Notes: generated by a model from the sequence alone, not told the origin. A stretch of 39,651 nucleotides of DNA from Bacteroidales bacterium (GCA_024400665.1 JAKSML010000013.1:1-39651); one strand, 5' to 3'; positions 23,438-32,152 are shown, numbered from the stretch's first letter. Made by a program: numbers and translations.

Positions 23438-24352
23438 ATGTCGTTTCGTTCGCTCGTGCTGCCAATAGCCATCACCTTAGGCTTCCTCTTCCACAACTTC
23501 TGCGGAGCACTCTACTGCATCGTCCCCTACCTCGTCTTCACCATGCTCTTCCTCAGCTACAGTGCCGTGGATGTGCGCAAGATGCACTTCAGCCGCCTGC
23601 AGCTCTGGCTCCTCATCACGCAAGTCGGCCTCACGCTCGGCAGCTATCTCCTCCTGGTGCTCTGCCACGTTGACGAGGTCATCTCGCAGGGCGTGCTCGT
23701 AGGCATCATCACCCCCGTGGCTGCCTCCGTAGTCGTCGTCTCCTGCGCCCTCGGCGCCAACCGCGAGAGCGTGACAACCTTCACCATGCTCGACAACCTC
23801 ATGGTAGCCTTCGTCGCACCCATCCTCTACTCCTTCATCGGCACCCACACCGACCTTCCCTTCTTCGAATCCTTCTGGAAAATATTCCGTCGCATCTTCC
23901 CCCAGATTGTCTTCCCCTTCATCACCGCCATTCTCCTCCAGCACCTCGCCCCAAAGGTGAGCCGCACCATCGGCCGTATATGCTGGACCTCCCTCTACGT
24001 CTGGGCCTTCACCCTCACCATTGTATTGGGCAAGACCTTCCACGACATCATCACCTCGCCCGACCCGCACTGGCACCTCCTCATCATCCAATGCGGCATC
24101 GCCGTCGTGCTCTGCGCCTTGCAGTTCGGCCTCGGCAAATGGATCGGCGCCCGCCACGGCGAGAAGATGGCCGGCGGACAGCTCCTCGGACAGAAGAACA
24201 CCTCCTTCGGCATCTGGATGGCCATCGAATACCTCAACCCTCTCTCCGCCGTCTTCCCCGCCATCTACTCCGTCTGCCAGAATATCTTCAACAGCTGGCA
24301 AATGTACCGCCACGACAAAGCCGAAATCCAGGCTTCTGCCACAAAGAAATAA
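23438..24352 (+). CDS. Bile acid:sodium symporter (BASS)-family transporter
   Basis: A 304-residue membrane protein with about nine hydrophobic segments. It carries family hallmarks: an N-terminal LVLPIAITLGFLF helix, the TPVAASVVVVSCALGANRES region that resembles the sodium-coupled core, and GQKNTSFGIWMAIEYLNPLS near residue 253. The family moves organic anions (bile acids, keto acids, pantoate-type acids) with sodium; the substrate here is not predictable. The start at 23438 follows an A-rich leader. The gene uses many C-ending codons. It is followed by a weak GGACA/TGTCC hairpin at 24380-24398 and then the IS4 element. Confidence 0.88.
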   Translation: MSFRSLVLPIAITLGFLFHNFCGALYCIVPYLVFTMLFLSYSAVDVRKMHFSRLQLWLLITQVGLTLGSYLLLVLCHVDEVISQGVLVGIITPVAASVVVVSCALGANRESVTTFTMLDNLMVAFVAPILYSFIGTHTDLPFFESFWKIFRRIFPQIVFPFITAILLQHLAPKVSRTIGRICWTSLYVWAFTLTIVLGKTFHDIITSPDPHWHLLIIQCGIAVVLCALQFGLGKWIGARHGEKMAGGQLLGQKNTSFGIWMAIEYLNPLSAVFPAIYSVCQNIFNSWQMYRHDKAEIQASATKK

Positions 24353-24562
24353 TCCAAGCAATCCTCCCTGCACAATACAAGGACACCCCATGAATGTCCT
24401 AGGATTTTAACCCGAACCAATCATGATAGCTCAAAATAGACCTTCCTTTGACAATTATTGTTGTCCGCTAAACATGAAAAGTCGGTTTGAACCCATTGTT
24501 TTACAATGAATTTAAACAAGATTATGCATTCCAAGCCCTCATGCGCGTGTGTGCGAGGGTTA

Positions 24563-25828
24563 TTATTCAGCCTCTTCTGCCCCAGACGGGCTTTCCATCA
24601 TGGCAGCCAATGATTCCTCCCAGTCTTTTTCGGGGTGTTCAAGGAATCCCTGTACGTCGATGTAGTACATCAGCATGATTCGGACGATGGTGGCGAGCCC
24701 TGAGAAGCTCCATGAGCGGATGACACCCTTTTGGAGCAGCGTAATGAGCAGATTGGCGATAAGCGTCACCCACACCTGTGTCTTGATAGCGTTGGCGCTC
24801 TCTCCGTAGAAGTATCTGAGCGGAAAATTCTGCTTTATCTGTTTGAAGAGCGACTCTATGGCCCATCTTGCCTTGTAAATGGCCACGATTTCCTCATATT
24901 CGGCCTCAAGGTCGTTTGTAAGCAGGCGTATGACCTTTGCGGCGCCCTTCTTCTTTTCATCGATGTGGGTGACGATACGGGCATGGTGCACTATCGTTTT
25001 CTTCTCCACCTCGCCTGTCTCCTCGTCCTTGGCCTTTACCTCCTTGCGGAATGTGACGAATTCCTCCTTCCACTGCATCAGCCCCTCCGCATTCATGTAA
25101 CAGGTGCTCTTGGTCACTTCATACGTCAGGTTCTGCTTCATCTTAGTCACATATATGACGCCGCGCTGCGTCATTTCCTCGAATTTGGCATAGTCGATGT
25201 ACGCCCTGTCGATGGCCAGGGTGTCGCCCTTGTTCAGCTTCCCGGGGCAGAGCATGAAATGGTCGTGTGTGGCCGCGGAAGTGAACTCCACATCGCATGG
25301 CACACCCTCGTTGCCATGAATGCACGTATGCGCCTTCATGCCGCCTTTCTTCTTCCCTGTCTTGGGATTGCGTCCCACGCCCTTGAACACAAGGTTGGAG
25401 AAGAGGCTGATGGTGGTAGAGTCTATGATTCGGAGCTTCTTCATCCACTTGGGCGCCTTGCCAGAGGGGCTGTCCGATGAAAGTCTGTCCTTGTATGCCA
25501 GGTAAAGCCCCTGATAAATCTTCCCGAAGATCTCATGCGAGCGTCTGGCGTTGGCATCGGAGAGTGTGCTGCGCCGCGGGAGGTCCTTTATGCCCAGATG
25601 GGCCAGCTTGCGCCACTCCATCATTGTGGCCGAGGTGATTTCACGCAGAGAGTCGAAGCGCATGATGACGGCATAGAGCATCACGGTGAGGTGACACCAT
25701 GCGTCGAACGTCTTCACATACCTCTCACCGCCCATTTCGCGGCTGATTTGAAGAATATTTTGCTTGTTGAAGTAATTTAGTAGCTGATTCAGTATCGGCT
25801 GTCCGAGAAAATGTGTGCATTTGCCCAT
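24563..25828 (-). CDS. IS4-family transposase
   Basis: A 421-residue DDE transposase that appears intact. It starts at the ATG at 25828 (MGKCTHFLGQPILNQLLNYF), typical of the DUF4372 N-terminal domain found in Bacteroidetes IS4-family enzymes; the frame is open upstream but those residues are atypical. The catalytic core has D in RIIDSTTISLFSN, D in LAIDRAYIDYAKF and the family signature YKARWAIESLFKQIK (Y-2-R-3-E-6-K). The tail is acidic. A TAATTTTG box sits 30 bp upstream inside the element, so the gene carries its own promoter. It probably moves by cut-and-paste. Confidence 0.93.
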   Translation of the reverse strand: MGKCTHFLGQPILNQLLNYFNKQNILQISREMGGERYVKTFDAWCHLTVMLYAVIMRFDSLREITSATMMEWRKLAHLGIKDLPRRSTLSDANARRSHEIFGKIYQGLYLAYKDRLSSDSPSGKAPKWMKKLRIIDSTTISLFSNLVFKGVGRNPKTGKKKGGMKAHTCIHGNEGVPCDVEFTSAATHDHFMLCPGKLNKGDTLAIDRAYIDYAKFEEMTQRGVIYVTKMKQNLTYEVTKSTCYMNAEGLMQWKEEFVTFRKEVKAKDEETGEVEKKTIVHHARIVTHIDEKKKGAAKVIRLLTNDLEAEYEEIVAIYKARWAIESLFKQIKQNFPLRYFYGESANAIKTQVWVTLIANLLITLLQKGVIRSWSFSGLATIVRIMLMYYIDVQGFLEHPEKDWEESLAAMMESPSGAEEAE

Positions 25829-25857
25829 GATTGGTAATGATGTTTGTTTCGCAGCTG

Positions 25858-25865
25858 CAAAATTA
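25858..25865 (-). promoter_or_regulatory. TAnnTTTG promoter box of the IS4 transposase
   Basis: TAATTTTG on the minus strand, within the element and 30 bp before the transposase start. Confidence 0.65.
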
Positions 25866-26050
25866 CAAAAAAAAGCTGACTCCTCAGGCAGGAGCCAGCC
25901 CAAATTTTAATTTTTCGAGATTTACATGTGCATGCATACTCGCGCACGCGAGGCACGAAGTTTTAGCGGACAACAATAAATCATTATATAAAATTCATGC
26001 CTCATATTTATCGGCCTTTGCGTGTTCGTGCGTATTTGTTTTTCATGCTG

Positions 26051-26058
26051 CAAAGGTA
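26051..26058 (-). promoter_or_regulatory. Orphan TAnnTTTG promoter box beside the IS4 element
   Basis: TACCTTTG on the minus strand, followed by CAGCATG. It points into the IS4 element 72 bp away and has no native gene in front of it; only a 12-codon frame follows. It may be the relic of a gene removed when the IS arrived. Confidence 0.5.
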
Positions 26059-26090
26059 CGGTTTTTTTTGATGCAGCCAAATCTCTGTCG

Positions 26091-28373
26091 TTATATTTTC
26101 AGATTCAATCCTACGAAATAACTTCTCGGTGTGAATGGTCCGTAGATATAGCTTGCATCTTTGCTCATGCCACGATCCAGGTCGCTTTGGTAATGGTCCA
26201 AAAGGTTCTTGATACCGGCATTGAGCTCCAACGAGTAGTGCTTGTAAATCGGTATTGAATAGGCCAGTTTGAGGTCCCATTCAAAGAACACAGGTGTTAC
26301 CATCTCCACGTCATTTGGCACATAGCCAGCGTAGTGTGGCACCAACATGCTGCCAGTCACCTTGCCATTTGTCGTGATAGAGAATCCATTTATGGGACAC
26401 ACATTAACGATAAAAAATCCGTAATGGTCCGGTGTGCGGAACATGCGTCTTTGTGGTGCCACCGTGGGGCTCCACTGAAAATCATTGACGTAGCGGCTTT
26501 GCTGGTAGGTGTAGCCTAACTGCAACGTGAAGAGTTTGCCGTAAGCCATCTGGCCTTCTATGTTTACGCCAGCCACACGTGCCCCGGAAGTGTTGATGCG
26601 GGTGAGCAGCAGGTTGCCAAGTTCGTCGTGTCCATCCTCGCGCAGGGCGAAAACATTGTTCAGTTGCGTAAAAAAGCCTTCTGCGGTGAGGTTCATGTCG
26701 AATTTTCCTACAGATTTATACCAGTCGGCACTGAGTGTGACTGAGTGACTCCGCTCCTCTTTAAGGTTTGGATCAAGTGATATAAGTTGCACCTCGCCTC
26801 CTACCGCTCCCACATGCAAATCCTCGTCGTATGTCTGAGGAGCGCGATAGCCACTGGCGTACCCGACACGCAGAATCAATGGCTCGACAGGCGTGTAACG
26901 CACACTGGCACGTGGCGTGAAAATAGGTTTGCTGAGCATGTTATGCTTTTCCAGACGTCCACCAATCAATACTGACCACTGTGTGTTCTTCCATTCGTTC
27001 TGCACGTATCCCCCATACAGGTGAACTGTCTGCCAAAGGTCTCGGTTGTAACCTAAAATTTGGTCATGAAGTTGGTTGTACGAATATTCCACGCCTGCAC
27101 TCAAATCAGCAGGCATCTTTCCGCAATGGTAGGAGAAACGGTATTGTCCGCCCACTACCGTCGTGATGTCTTTCGACTGGCCGTAAGCACTGGCATTGCA
27201 GTCTGTTCCGAAATAGCTCTCTCTGGCAGTGTGCTGAAATGAGACGTAAGGGGTCACCACATGACGGTTGTCGGCAGTAAAACAATCCCATCGCAAGCTG
27301 GCGGCATTGATGTTGTGTCTCAATTGCTCGGTCAGAGGCGATTCGTGAGGCTGCAGCGAGTCAATGCCATATCCGCCTCGGCGAAACTCGGTGGTGTGAT
27401 GATACTCGGCAGTGATCTTGGAATAGTCGGTGGTCTTGAAAAAACTCCTGAAACCGAGCGTAGATGTCTGCAACTTAGGTATCTCGCTGTATCCATCGCC
27501 ATCTCGGTCGTACTGCTCGCGGTCGCGACGGACACCAAAAAGGTACAGACCTATCTTCTCGTTGGGCGATAGCACCGAGGCATTCATGTTGGTGTTGATG
27601 TCGTAAGTGCCATTCTCGGTGAAAAAGCTTTGGTTACTGAGGTTTATGTGGTTGCTGCATGGATCCTTGGTTATTATGTTCACCACTCCACCTATAGCAT
27701 TCGCACCGAAAAGTGCGCTGCACCCACCACGTATCACCTCGACGCGATCCACCATTCCCGCAGGTATCTGCTCCAATCCATAGACACTTGCCAATGAGGA
27801 AAAAATTGGTCGTGAGTCAAGCAGTATCTGGCTGTATTGCCCATCCAGGCCATTGATGCGAAGTTGTGGCACACCACAGTTGCTACACGACATCTCGACC
27901 CTCAGACCTGGCTGAAAGCCAAGCACATCAGCCATCGAGTTTGAACAAGTGTTTTCGATGACTAAAGGCGAAATCACATTCACTATGGTTGATATTTCCT
28001 TTCTCTTGCTGGCATACTTGCTGGAGGATACAACTACTTCGTCAAGCATATAACTGGTCTCTTCCATGCTCACGTTGCAAACGTATACGGAATCGTCTAC
28101 AACATTGACAGTCACTTCCTTGGTTTCATATCCCATAAGTGAGAAAACTATGGTTTGTTGACCTAAAGGGACGTTTTTAAGGAAATAGTGTCCGCTCTCG
28201 TCGGTCGTGCACCCTATTGTAGTGCCTTTCAGCTGGACATTGATATAACACAGGTATTCACGGGTATTTGCGTCGGTTACATAACCTGCTATGTGCGAAT
28301 TGGTTTTGGCAAACAGGAGTATGGGGTACATACACAATGCAGCCATACAAAATAATCTTCGTATTGTTGACAT
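26091..28373 (-). CDS. TonB-dependent outer-membrane receptor
   Basis: A 760-residue receptor. Order: signal peptide (MSTIRRLFCMAALCMYPILL, about 1-22); carboxypeptidase-regulatory-like domain (HIAGYVTDANTREYLCYINV to about residue 105); plug domain (about 130-235, with MLDEVVVSSSKYASKRKE and GVVNIIT); then a 22-strand beta-barrel ending in an aromatic-rich strand (FTPRSYFVGLNLKI). The plug has a CSNCGVPQLRINGLDGQYSQ segment, a CxxC motif recalled from related metal-associated receptors. It is cotranscribed with the histidine-rich gene 85 bp upstream, so a metal or metal-complex substrate is likely, though not proven. Base composition is lower in GC than neighbouring housekeeping genes. The pair is flanked by IS4 and IS1595 elements, which suggests mobility. 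Confidence 0.9.
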   Translation of the reverse strand: MSTIRRLFCMAALCMYPILLFAKTNSHIAGYVTDANTREYLCYINVQLKGTTIGCTTDESGHYFLKNVPLGQQTIVFSLMGYETKEVTVNVVDDSVYVCNVSMEETSYMLDEVVVSSSKYASKRKEISTIVNVISPLVIENTCSNSMADVLGFQPGLRVEMSCSNCGVPQLRINGLDGQYSQILLDSRPIFSSLASVYGLEQIPAGMVDRVEVIRGGCSALFGANAIGGVVNIITKDPCSNHINLSNQSFFTENGTYDINTNMNASVLSPNEKIGLYLFGVRRDREQYDRDGDGYSEIPKLQTSTLGFRSFFKTTDYSKITAEYHHTTEFRRGGYGIDSLQPHESPLTEQLRHNINAASLRWDCFTADNRHVVTPYVSFQHTARESYFGTDCNASAYGQSKDITTVVGGQYRFSYHCGKMPADLSAGVEYSYNQLHDQILGYNRDLWQTVHLYGGYVQNEWKNTQWSVLIGGRLEKHNMLSKPIFTPRASVRYTPVEPLILRVGYASGYRAPQTYDEDLHVGAVGGEVQLISLDPNLKEERSHSVTLSADWYKSVGKFDMNLTAEGFFTQLNNVFALREDGHDELGNLLLTRINTSGARVAGVNIEGQMAYGKLFTLQLGYTYQQSRYVNDFQWSPTVAPQRRMFRTPDHYGFFIVNVCPINGFSITTNGKVTGSMLVPHYAGYVPNDVEMVTPVFFEWDLKLAYSIPIYKHYSLELNAGIKNLLDHYQSDLDRGMSKDASYIYGPFTPRSYFVGLNLKI

Positions 28374-28458
28374 ATCTGATACAAATTAAGAATCTCTTTC
28401 TCAAACGAAAGAAATCATGATGAATAAAAAAGTAGCAATGGTTCTCTTGTGCGGATAA

Positions 28459-28821
28459 TCAACCGATAAAAGGCGGAGCCCTGCCCGACTGGTATTGAAC
28501 ATCGGCTTTGAATATTGGGGCAGTACACCCCTGACTGATAATGCCGATGAGGTGGAAAAACGACTCCGACCCTCCACCGAAGTGTGCCGTGAGGAATTGC
28601 AACTGCGAGTTAAGAGTCGAAATCAGTGTAATCTGAGAGGAGGAATGCTCCCCGTCCGAACTGTCGTGGTGGTGATTGTTGTGCACGTGCGAATGCACGA
28701 TGGTCACCCCATTGATAATGTGTGCGTGGTAGAACAATGTGGCATTACCATAGTACGCAAGGAACAGCAACAGCATCGCCATCGCCATAAGTTCCCTGAT
28801 ATGTGCCTTCCTCTTATTCAT
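28459..28821 (-). CDS. Histidine-rich small protein (DUF6769-like)
   Basis: A 120-residue protein with an N-terminal hydrophobic segment (about 12-30, MAMAMLLLFLAYYGNATLFY) acting as signal or anchor. A histidine cluster follows (HAHIINGVTIVHSHVHNNHH, then HDSSDGEH). I recall short proteins of this layout next to TonB receptors in Bacteroides, but the family name is from memory. The histidines suggest metal binding at the envelope; the function is unproven. The -7 box (TATTTTTG) lies only 9 bp before the ATG at 28821, so the mRNA would be almost leaderless; an internal ATG at 28788 is possible. The IS1595 element starts 80 bp upstream and leaves promoter and gene intact. Confidence 0.75.
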   Translation of the reverse strand: MNKRKAHIRELMAMAMLLLFLAYYGNATLFYHAHIINGVTIVHSHVHNNHHHDSSDGEHSSSQITLISTLNSQLQFLTAHFGGGSESFFHLIGIISQGCTAPIFKADVQYQSGRAPPFIG

Positions 28822-28829
28822 TCCGGCTG

Positions 28830-28837
28830 CAAAAATA
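28830..28837 (-). promoter_or_regulatory. TAnnTTTG promoter box of the histidine-rich/TonB pair
   Basis: TATTTTTG followed by CAGCC on the minus strand, ending 9 bp before the start codon. Not interrupted by the IS1595 element beginning at about 28902. Confidence 0.6.
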
Positions 28838-28901
28838 CGAAATAAATAGTGAATTATACATAAAAATCATGCTATTTGCAGCTAATCATTTGTTTTTTGT
28901 T

Positions 28902-30022
28902 GGCTCTAGTCTAACATTAGGTTGGTTTACACTAATACAGGTATCTCAGGCCTGTTGCCAACCTCCAGAGACCTTACTGTCGTCAAGGCTTTTGCCGAGG
29001 CTTCAAACAACAGGGATATCTTGTTGTCCAGATACACCTTGCTGTATTCCACCACATTGTTCCATGTCAGATAGTTGTTCAGATACTTTGTGGATACTCC
29101 GTTAAAATACCCTATAAACTTCTTCAGTCTGCTATGGTATCCATTGATTCGCTGTATGTTGAACGAACCTTTCGATCTCTTTCCTCCGACTATCTGAACC
29201 AGATTCAGCTCGTTCGACTTGGCAAATCCCTTGTACGAAGCATCCCCGTCGCTACAGAGGGTCGACCCCGATGCTATTCGATTTCCGAGAACCAGCTGCA
29301 GTCCTTTGATAGAGCACTTGCCGAGCTTGGCTATCCTGGAGGCGGAGTTCCCTTTGGCATCCACCGCGCACGGCACACACACCAACTCGTCAGAAAGGCC
29401 CCTCTGATGGATCTCGCTCCCCCTCCGCCTTGCCAGTCTTTTGCTGTCGTCCTCGAAGTGCTTGGAATTGCCCTTGTATGATACAGGAAAGAATGTCTCG
29501 TCTGATTCCACGACTCCGCTCAACAGGGCAGAATCGCCTGCCTCGGATATGGCATCCAATATCTTGTGCCTCCACACAAATGCCGTATTGTGTTGTATTC
29601 CGCATTCCTCCGCACACTTATCCAACGACTTGTGGTCTGCCATACACTGCATGAACTTCCTCCACACATCAGCACTCTTTCTTGTTCCCTCGAATATCGA
29701 GTTCGTCCGTAGTGTGAAAGTCTTTCCGCATTCCATGCAACGGTATCTCTGGGTGCCGTTCCCCCTGTGTCCGTGCTTCTGTATGTGCTTCCCTCCGCAA
29801 TGGGGACAGACTCTGCCTTCCGAAAATCGCTGATGAAGGAGGTACTCGTCATGATTCTCCTTCTTCTCATTCTCTGTATACAACATGTCCTTGAGTCTGG
29901 CCTGCTCCAGTACGGTCTTCTGCTTGACCTTCGCCATAACCTCTTCTGCTGTGATATATTCGCTCATTTTGTGTCGTTTTCTATGTATAACGGAAATACC
30001 CACCAATTATTGCTCTAGAGCC
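28902..30022 (-). mobile_element. IS1595-family insertion sequence
   Basis: About 1.12 kb with short terminal inverted repeats: GGCTCTAG at 28902-28909 and CTAGAGCC at 30015-30022 (extended by TT outside on each side). It contains one transposase gene. The flanking 8 bp (TTTTTGTT left, AATCAAAC right) do not match, so no direct target duplication is seen. The inner ends beyond GGCTCTAG differ, so the true ends may be slightly offset. Confidence 0.8.
28927..29967 (-). CDS. IS1595-family transposase (ISXO2-like)
   Basis: A 346-residue enzyme, apparently intact. The N-terminal zinc ribbon reads CPHCGGKHIQKHG...YRCMECGKTFT (CxxC...CxxC), followed by a helix-turn-helix-like stretch. The ISXO2-type DDE domain has VVESDETFFP with the first Asp, CSDGDASYKGF and the family's NGYHSRLKKFIGYFNGVSTK end. 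The start is set at the ATG at 29967 (MSEYITAEEVMAKVKQK); the open frame extends 13 codons upstream. The stop lies 18 bp from the left inverted repeat. It sits beside the tRNA cluster. Confidence 0.93.
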   Translation of the reverse strand: MSEYITAEEVMAKVKQKTVLEQARLKDMLYTENEKKENHDEYLLHQRFSEGRVCPHCGGKHIQKHGHRGNGTQRYRCMECGKTFTLRTNSIFEGTRKSADVWRKFMQCMADHKSLDKCAEECGIQHNTAFVWRHKILDAISEAGDSALLSGVVESDETFFPVSYKGNSKHFEDDSKRLARRRGSEIHQRGLSDELVCVPCAVDAKGNSASRIAKLGKCSIKGLQLVLGNRIASGSTLCSDGDASYKGFAKSNELNLVQIVGGKRSKGSFNIQRINGYHSRLKKFIGYFNGVSTKYLNNYLTWNNVVEYSKVYLDNKISLLFEASAKALTTVRSLEVGNRPEIPVLV

Positions 30023-30071
30023 AATCAAACAAAAGAAGTCCGTAGATGTCTGCGGGCTTCGTGTTTGAGTG

Positions 30072-30145
30072 TGATTCCGCTGCGATTCGAACGCAGGACC
30101 TACTGCTTAGAAGGCAGTTGCTCTATCCAGCTGAGCTACGGAACC
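30072..30145 (-). tRNA. tRNA-Arg (anticodon TCT)
   Basis: A 74-nt cloverleaf. The acceptor GGTTCCG pairs with CGGAATC (one G-U pair). D-arm AGCTCAGCTGGATAGAGC, anticodon loop CTTCTAA (TCT), T-arm GTTCGAATC. It is the last of three tRNAs on this strand and lies 50 bp from the IS1595 end. No CCA is encoded. Confidence 0.95.
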
Positions 30146-30173
30146 ATCTTTTCAGCATTGATGCTGTTGTTTG

Positions 30174-30248
30174 TCGGGACACCCAGATTCGAACTGGGGA
30201 TCTCCTGCTCCCAAAGCAGGCGCGATAACCGGACTACGCTATATCCCG
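30174..30248 (-). tRNA. tRNA-Pro (anticodon TGG)
   Basis: A 75-nt cloverleaf. CGGGATA pairs with TGTCCCG (with a G-U). Anticodon loop TTTGGGA gives TGG, and the T-loop is TTCGAAT. It sits between the Ser and Arg tRNAs on the same strand. No encoded CCA. Confidence 0.95.
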
Positions 30249-30313
30249 CCGGTGTTTTCTCTTTTGGTAAGAAAAAAGACGTCGTGGAGACGTCTTTCTC
30301 TCTTTGAGTTTTG

Positions 30314-30401
30314 CGGAGAAGGGGGGATTCGAACCCCCGGTACCCTAATCGAGTACGACAGTTTAGCAAACTGTTGGTTTCAGCCACTCACCCACCTCTC
30401 C
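30314..30401 (-). tRNA. tRNA-Ser (anticodon GCT)
   Basis: An 88-nt class II tRNA. Acceptor GGAGAGG pairs with CTTCTCC (one G-U), discriminator G. Anticodon loop TTGCTAA (GCT), long variable arm CGTACTCGATTAGGGTACC. It is the first tRNA after the -7 box at 30455-30462. No encoded CCA. Confidence 0.95.
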
Positions 30402-30454
30402 GTAGCTGTACGATTTCTATGAAAAACTCTTGTTTCCCCTAACGAAATCGAGTG

Positions 30455-30462
30455 CAAAAGTA
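30455..30462 (-). promoter_or_regulatory. TAnnTTTG promoter box of the tRNA operon
   Basis: TACTTTTG followed by CACTC on the minus strand, 54 bp upstream of tRNA-Ser. The close fit to the -7 box suggests the three tRNAs are one transcript. Confidence 0.7.
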
Positions 30463-30520
30463 CGACTTTTTTTTGACATAGCAAAAAATATTTTCGTTTT
30501 TTGCACTTTTTCAGCCGAAA

Positions 30521-31267
30521 TTATTTCTTATTAGCCTGATTTTTAACACCATTAATTTTTTTCTCAATCTCCTCCTGGTTGCCCAAATAGTAGTCTTTTT
30601 TGAAGTTTAACTGGTCGTCAAATTCAAAAATATAGGGTACTGCGGTGGGAATATTCAATCCGACAATCTCTTTGTCGCTTATCCCCTTGATAGTCTTCAC
30701 GATACCGCGCAAACTATTGCCGTGGGCTACAACAAGGACCTCGTCGTTGGTCTCGAAGGCCTTGAGGATGGTGCCTTCGTAGTAGGGCATGAGGCGGGCG
30801 ATGGTGTCGCAGAGGGCTTCGGTGTGAGGAAGCTCGGCATCGCTGACGGCATCGTAACGGGGGTCGTTGCGGGGGTCGCGCTTGTCGGTGATGTCGAGTG
30901 CGGGGGGCTGGACATCATAGCTGCGGCGCCATGCCATGAGCTTCTCCTCGCCATACTTCTGAAGGGTTTCAGCCTTGTTCTTGCCCTGGAGGGCACCATA
31001 GCTCTTCTCGTTCAGACGCCAGCTCTTCTCAACGGGCAGGTAGTCCATGTCCATAGCGTCGAGGATCTGGTTGAGGGTCTTGACGGCACGTTTGAGGAAG
31101 GAGGTGTAGCACATCGTGGGGCGGAAGCCTTCATCTTTGAGGAGGCGGCCAGCCATATAGGCCTCACACTGGCCAAGGTAGGTGAGATCGACATCGGTCC
31201 AACCTGTAAAAAGATTCATTTTATTCCATTCACTTTCGCCGTGGCGAACTAAGATCAGTTTTTTCAT
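30521..31267 (-). CDS. gpmA: 2,3-Bisphosphoglycerate-dependent phosphoglycerate mutase
   Basis: A 248-residue histidine phosphatase-fold enzyme that interconverts 3- and 2-phosphoglycerate in glycolysis. It has LVRHGESEWN with the phospho-accepting H9, NLFTGWTDVDLTYLG, YTSFLKRAVKTL, WRLNEKSYGALQGKNKAE and LVVAHGNSLRGIVK with the second catalytic His near residue 180. Length and motifs are those of the cofactor-dependent GpmA. The start follows an A-rich leader. It lies 24 bp downstream of lgt on the same strand and is likely cotranscribed, although the roles are unrelated. Confidence 0.96.
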   Translation of the reverse strand: MKKLILVRHGESEWNKMNLFTGWTDVDLTYLGQCEAYMAGRLLKDEGFRPTMCYTSFLKRAVKTLNQILDAMDMDYLPVEKSWRLNEKSYGALQGKNKAETLQKYGEEKLMAWRRSYDVQPPALDITDKRDPRNDPRYDAVSDAELPHTEALCDTIARLMPYYEGTILKAFETNDEVLVVAHGNSLRGIVKTIKGISDKEIVGLNIPTAVPYIFEFDDQLNFKKDYYLGNQEEIEKKINGVKNQANKK

Positions 31268-31291
31268 GTGTCAAGTATATTAATAGGTAGA

Positions 31292-32152
31292 TTATTTCTT
31301 TAACTTATGGCCTTCGGTGAAGATGCCTTCCTTGAGGATGCCCTTGTGGGAGAGCACCACCAAAACGATGCCGCCGAGGATGAAGGGGACGCTGAGCCAC
31401 TGGCCCATGTCGAGGGTCATGCCTTTCTCAAAATCGACCTGTTCCTCTTTGACGAACTCGATGAGGAAGCGCATGCCGAAGAGGGCGACGAGCCACCAAC
31501 CGAAGAGGCGGCCGTTGTGGAGCTTGCCGTTCTTCTTGCAATAGATGATGTAGCAGACCACGAAGATAATCAGGTAGCTGAGAGCCTCGTAGAGCTGGGT
31601 GGGATGCTTGGGAACAGTCTCGCCGTTGCGCTCGAAGATGAAGCCCCAAGGCAGGGAGGTCTCGACACCGTAGATTTCGGAGTTGAAGAGGTTGCCCAGA
31701 CGGATGAAGGCGCCGCCGAGAGCCACCACAATCACAAGGCGGTCGAAGAGCCACCAGAAGTTCATCTTATATTTGCGGCAGTATATCCAGAGGGTGATGA
31801 GGATTGCGATAGCGGCGCCATGGCTGGCGAGGCCTTGATAGCCCGTGAACTGGCCCGTCTGGAGATTGAACGGGAGAAATATCTCGGGCCAATGCTCGGC
31901 GGTGCAGAAATAGCCAGGCTCATAAAAGAGACAGTGGCCAAGGCGCGCGCCAACGAGGACCGCGACAAACATCCACAGCACCAATGAATCGAGATAGCTG
32001 GTAGCGACCTTCTCGCGGGTGAACATCTTATAGAAGATGAAGTAGCCCAGCAGGAAGGCGAAAAGGAAGCCCAGCGAATAGTATCGCAGCCCGAAATTGC
32101 CGATGTGGAACATTACGGGATCGACATTCCAATTGATGAAATTGAGCAACAT
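31292..32152 (-). CDS. lgt: Prolipoprotein diacylglyceryl transferase
   Basis: A 286-residue inner-membrane enzyme that transfers diacylglycerol from phosphatidylglycerol to the cysteine of lipoprotein precursors. It has about seven membrane segments. Key motifs: NFGLRYYSLGFLFAF, ARLGHCLFYEP, LASHGAAIAILI, and FIRLGNLFNSEIYGVET containing the arginine of the conserved RLGN(F/L)xNxE patch. HPTQLYEALSYL and FGMRFLIEFVKEEQ follow. It sits between rny (78 bp upstream, with a hairpin in the gap) and gpmA. The product would process the lipoproteins encoded elsewhere here. Confidence 0.96.
   Translation of the reverse strand: MLLNFINWNVDPVMFHIGNFGLRYYSLGFLFAFLLGYFIFYKMFTREKVATSYLDSLVLWMFVAVLVGARLGHCLFYEPGYFCTAEHWPEIFLPFNLQTGQFTGYQGLASHGAAIAILITLWIYCRKYKMNFWWLFDRLVIVVALGGAFIRLGNLFNSEIYGVETSLPWGFIFERNGETVPKHPTQLYEALSYLIIFVVCYIIYCKKNGKLHNGRLFGWWLVALFGMRFLIEFVKEEQVDFEKGMTLDMGQWLSVPFILGGIVLVVLSHKGILKEGIFTEGHKLKK

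Larger units (their letters stand above)
24455..25979 (-). mobile_element. IS4-family insertion sequence
   Basis: About 1,525 bp with perfect 18-bp terminal inverted repeats: TTATTGTTGTCCGCTAAA at 24455-24472 and its reverse complement at 25962-25979. It encloses one full-length transposase gene. I find no target duplication in the flanking bases (TTTGACAA left, ATCATTAT right), so the copy may have lost one flank by an adjacent deletion or by recombination. Confidence 0.88.

Noticed and set aside
24455-30022. Composite transposon
   Set aside because: The two flanking insertion sequences are of different families (IS4 and IS1595), so they cannot mobilise the interval as matched ends.
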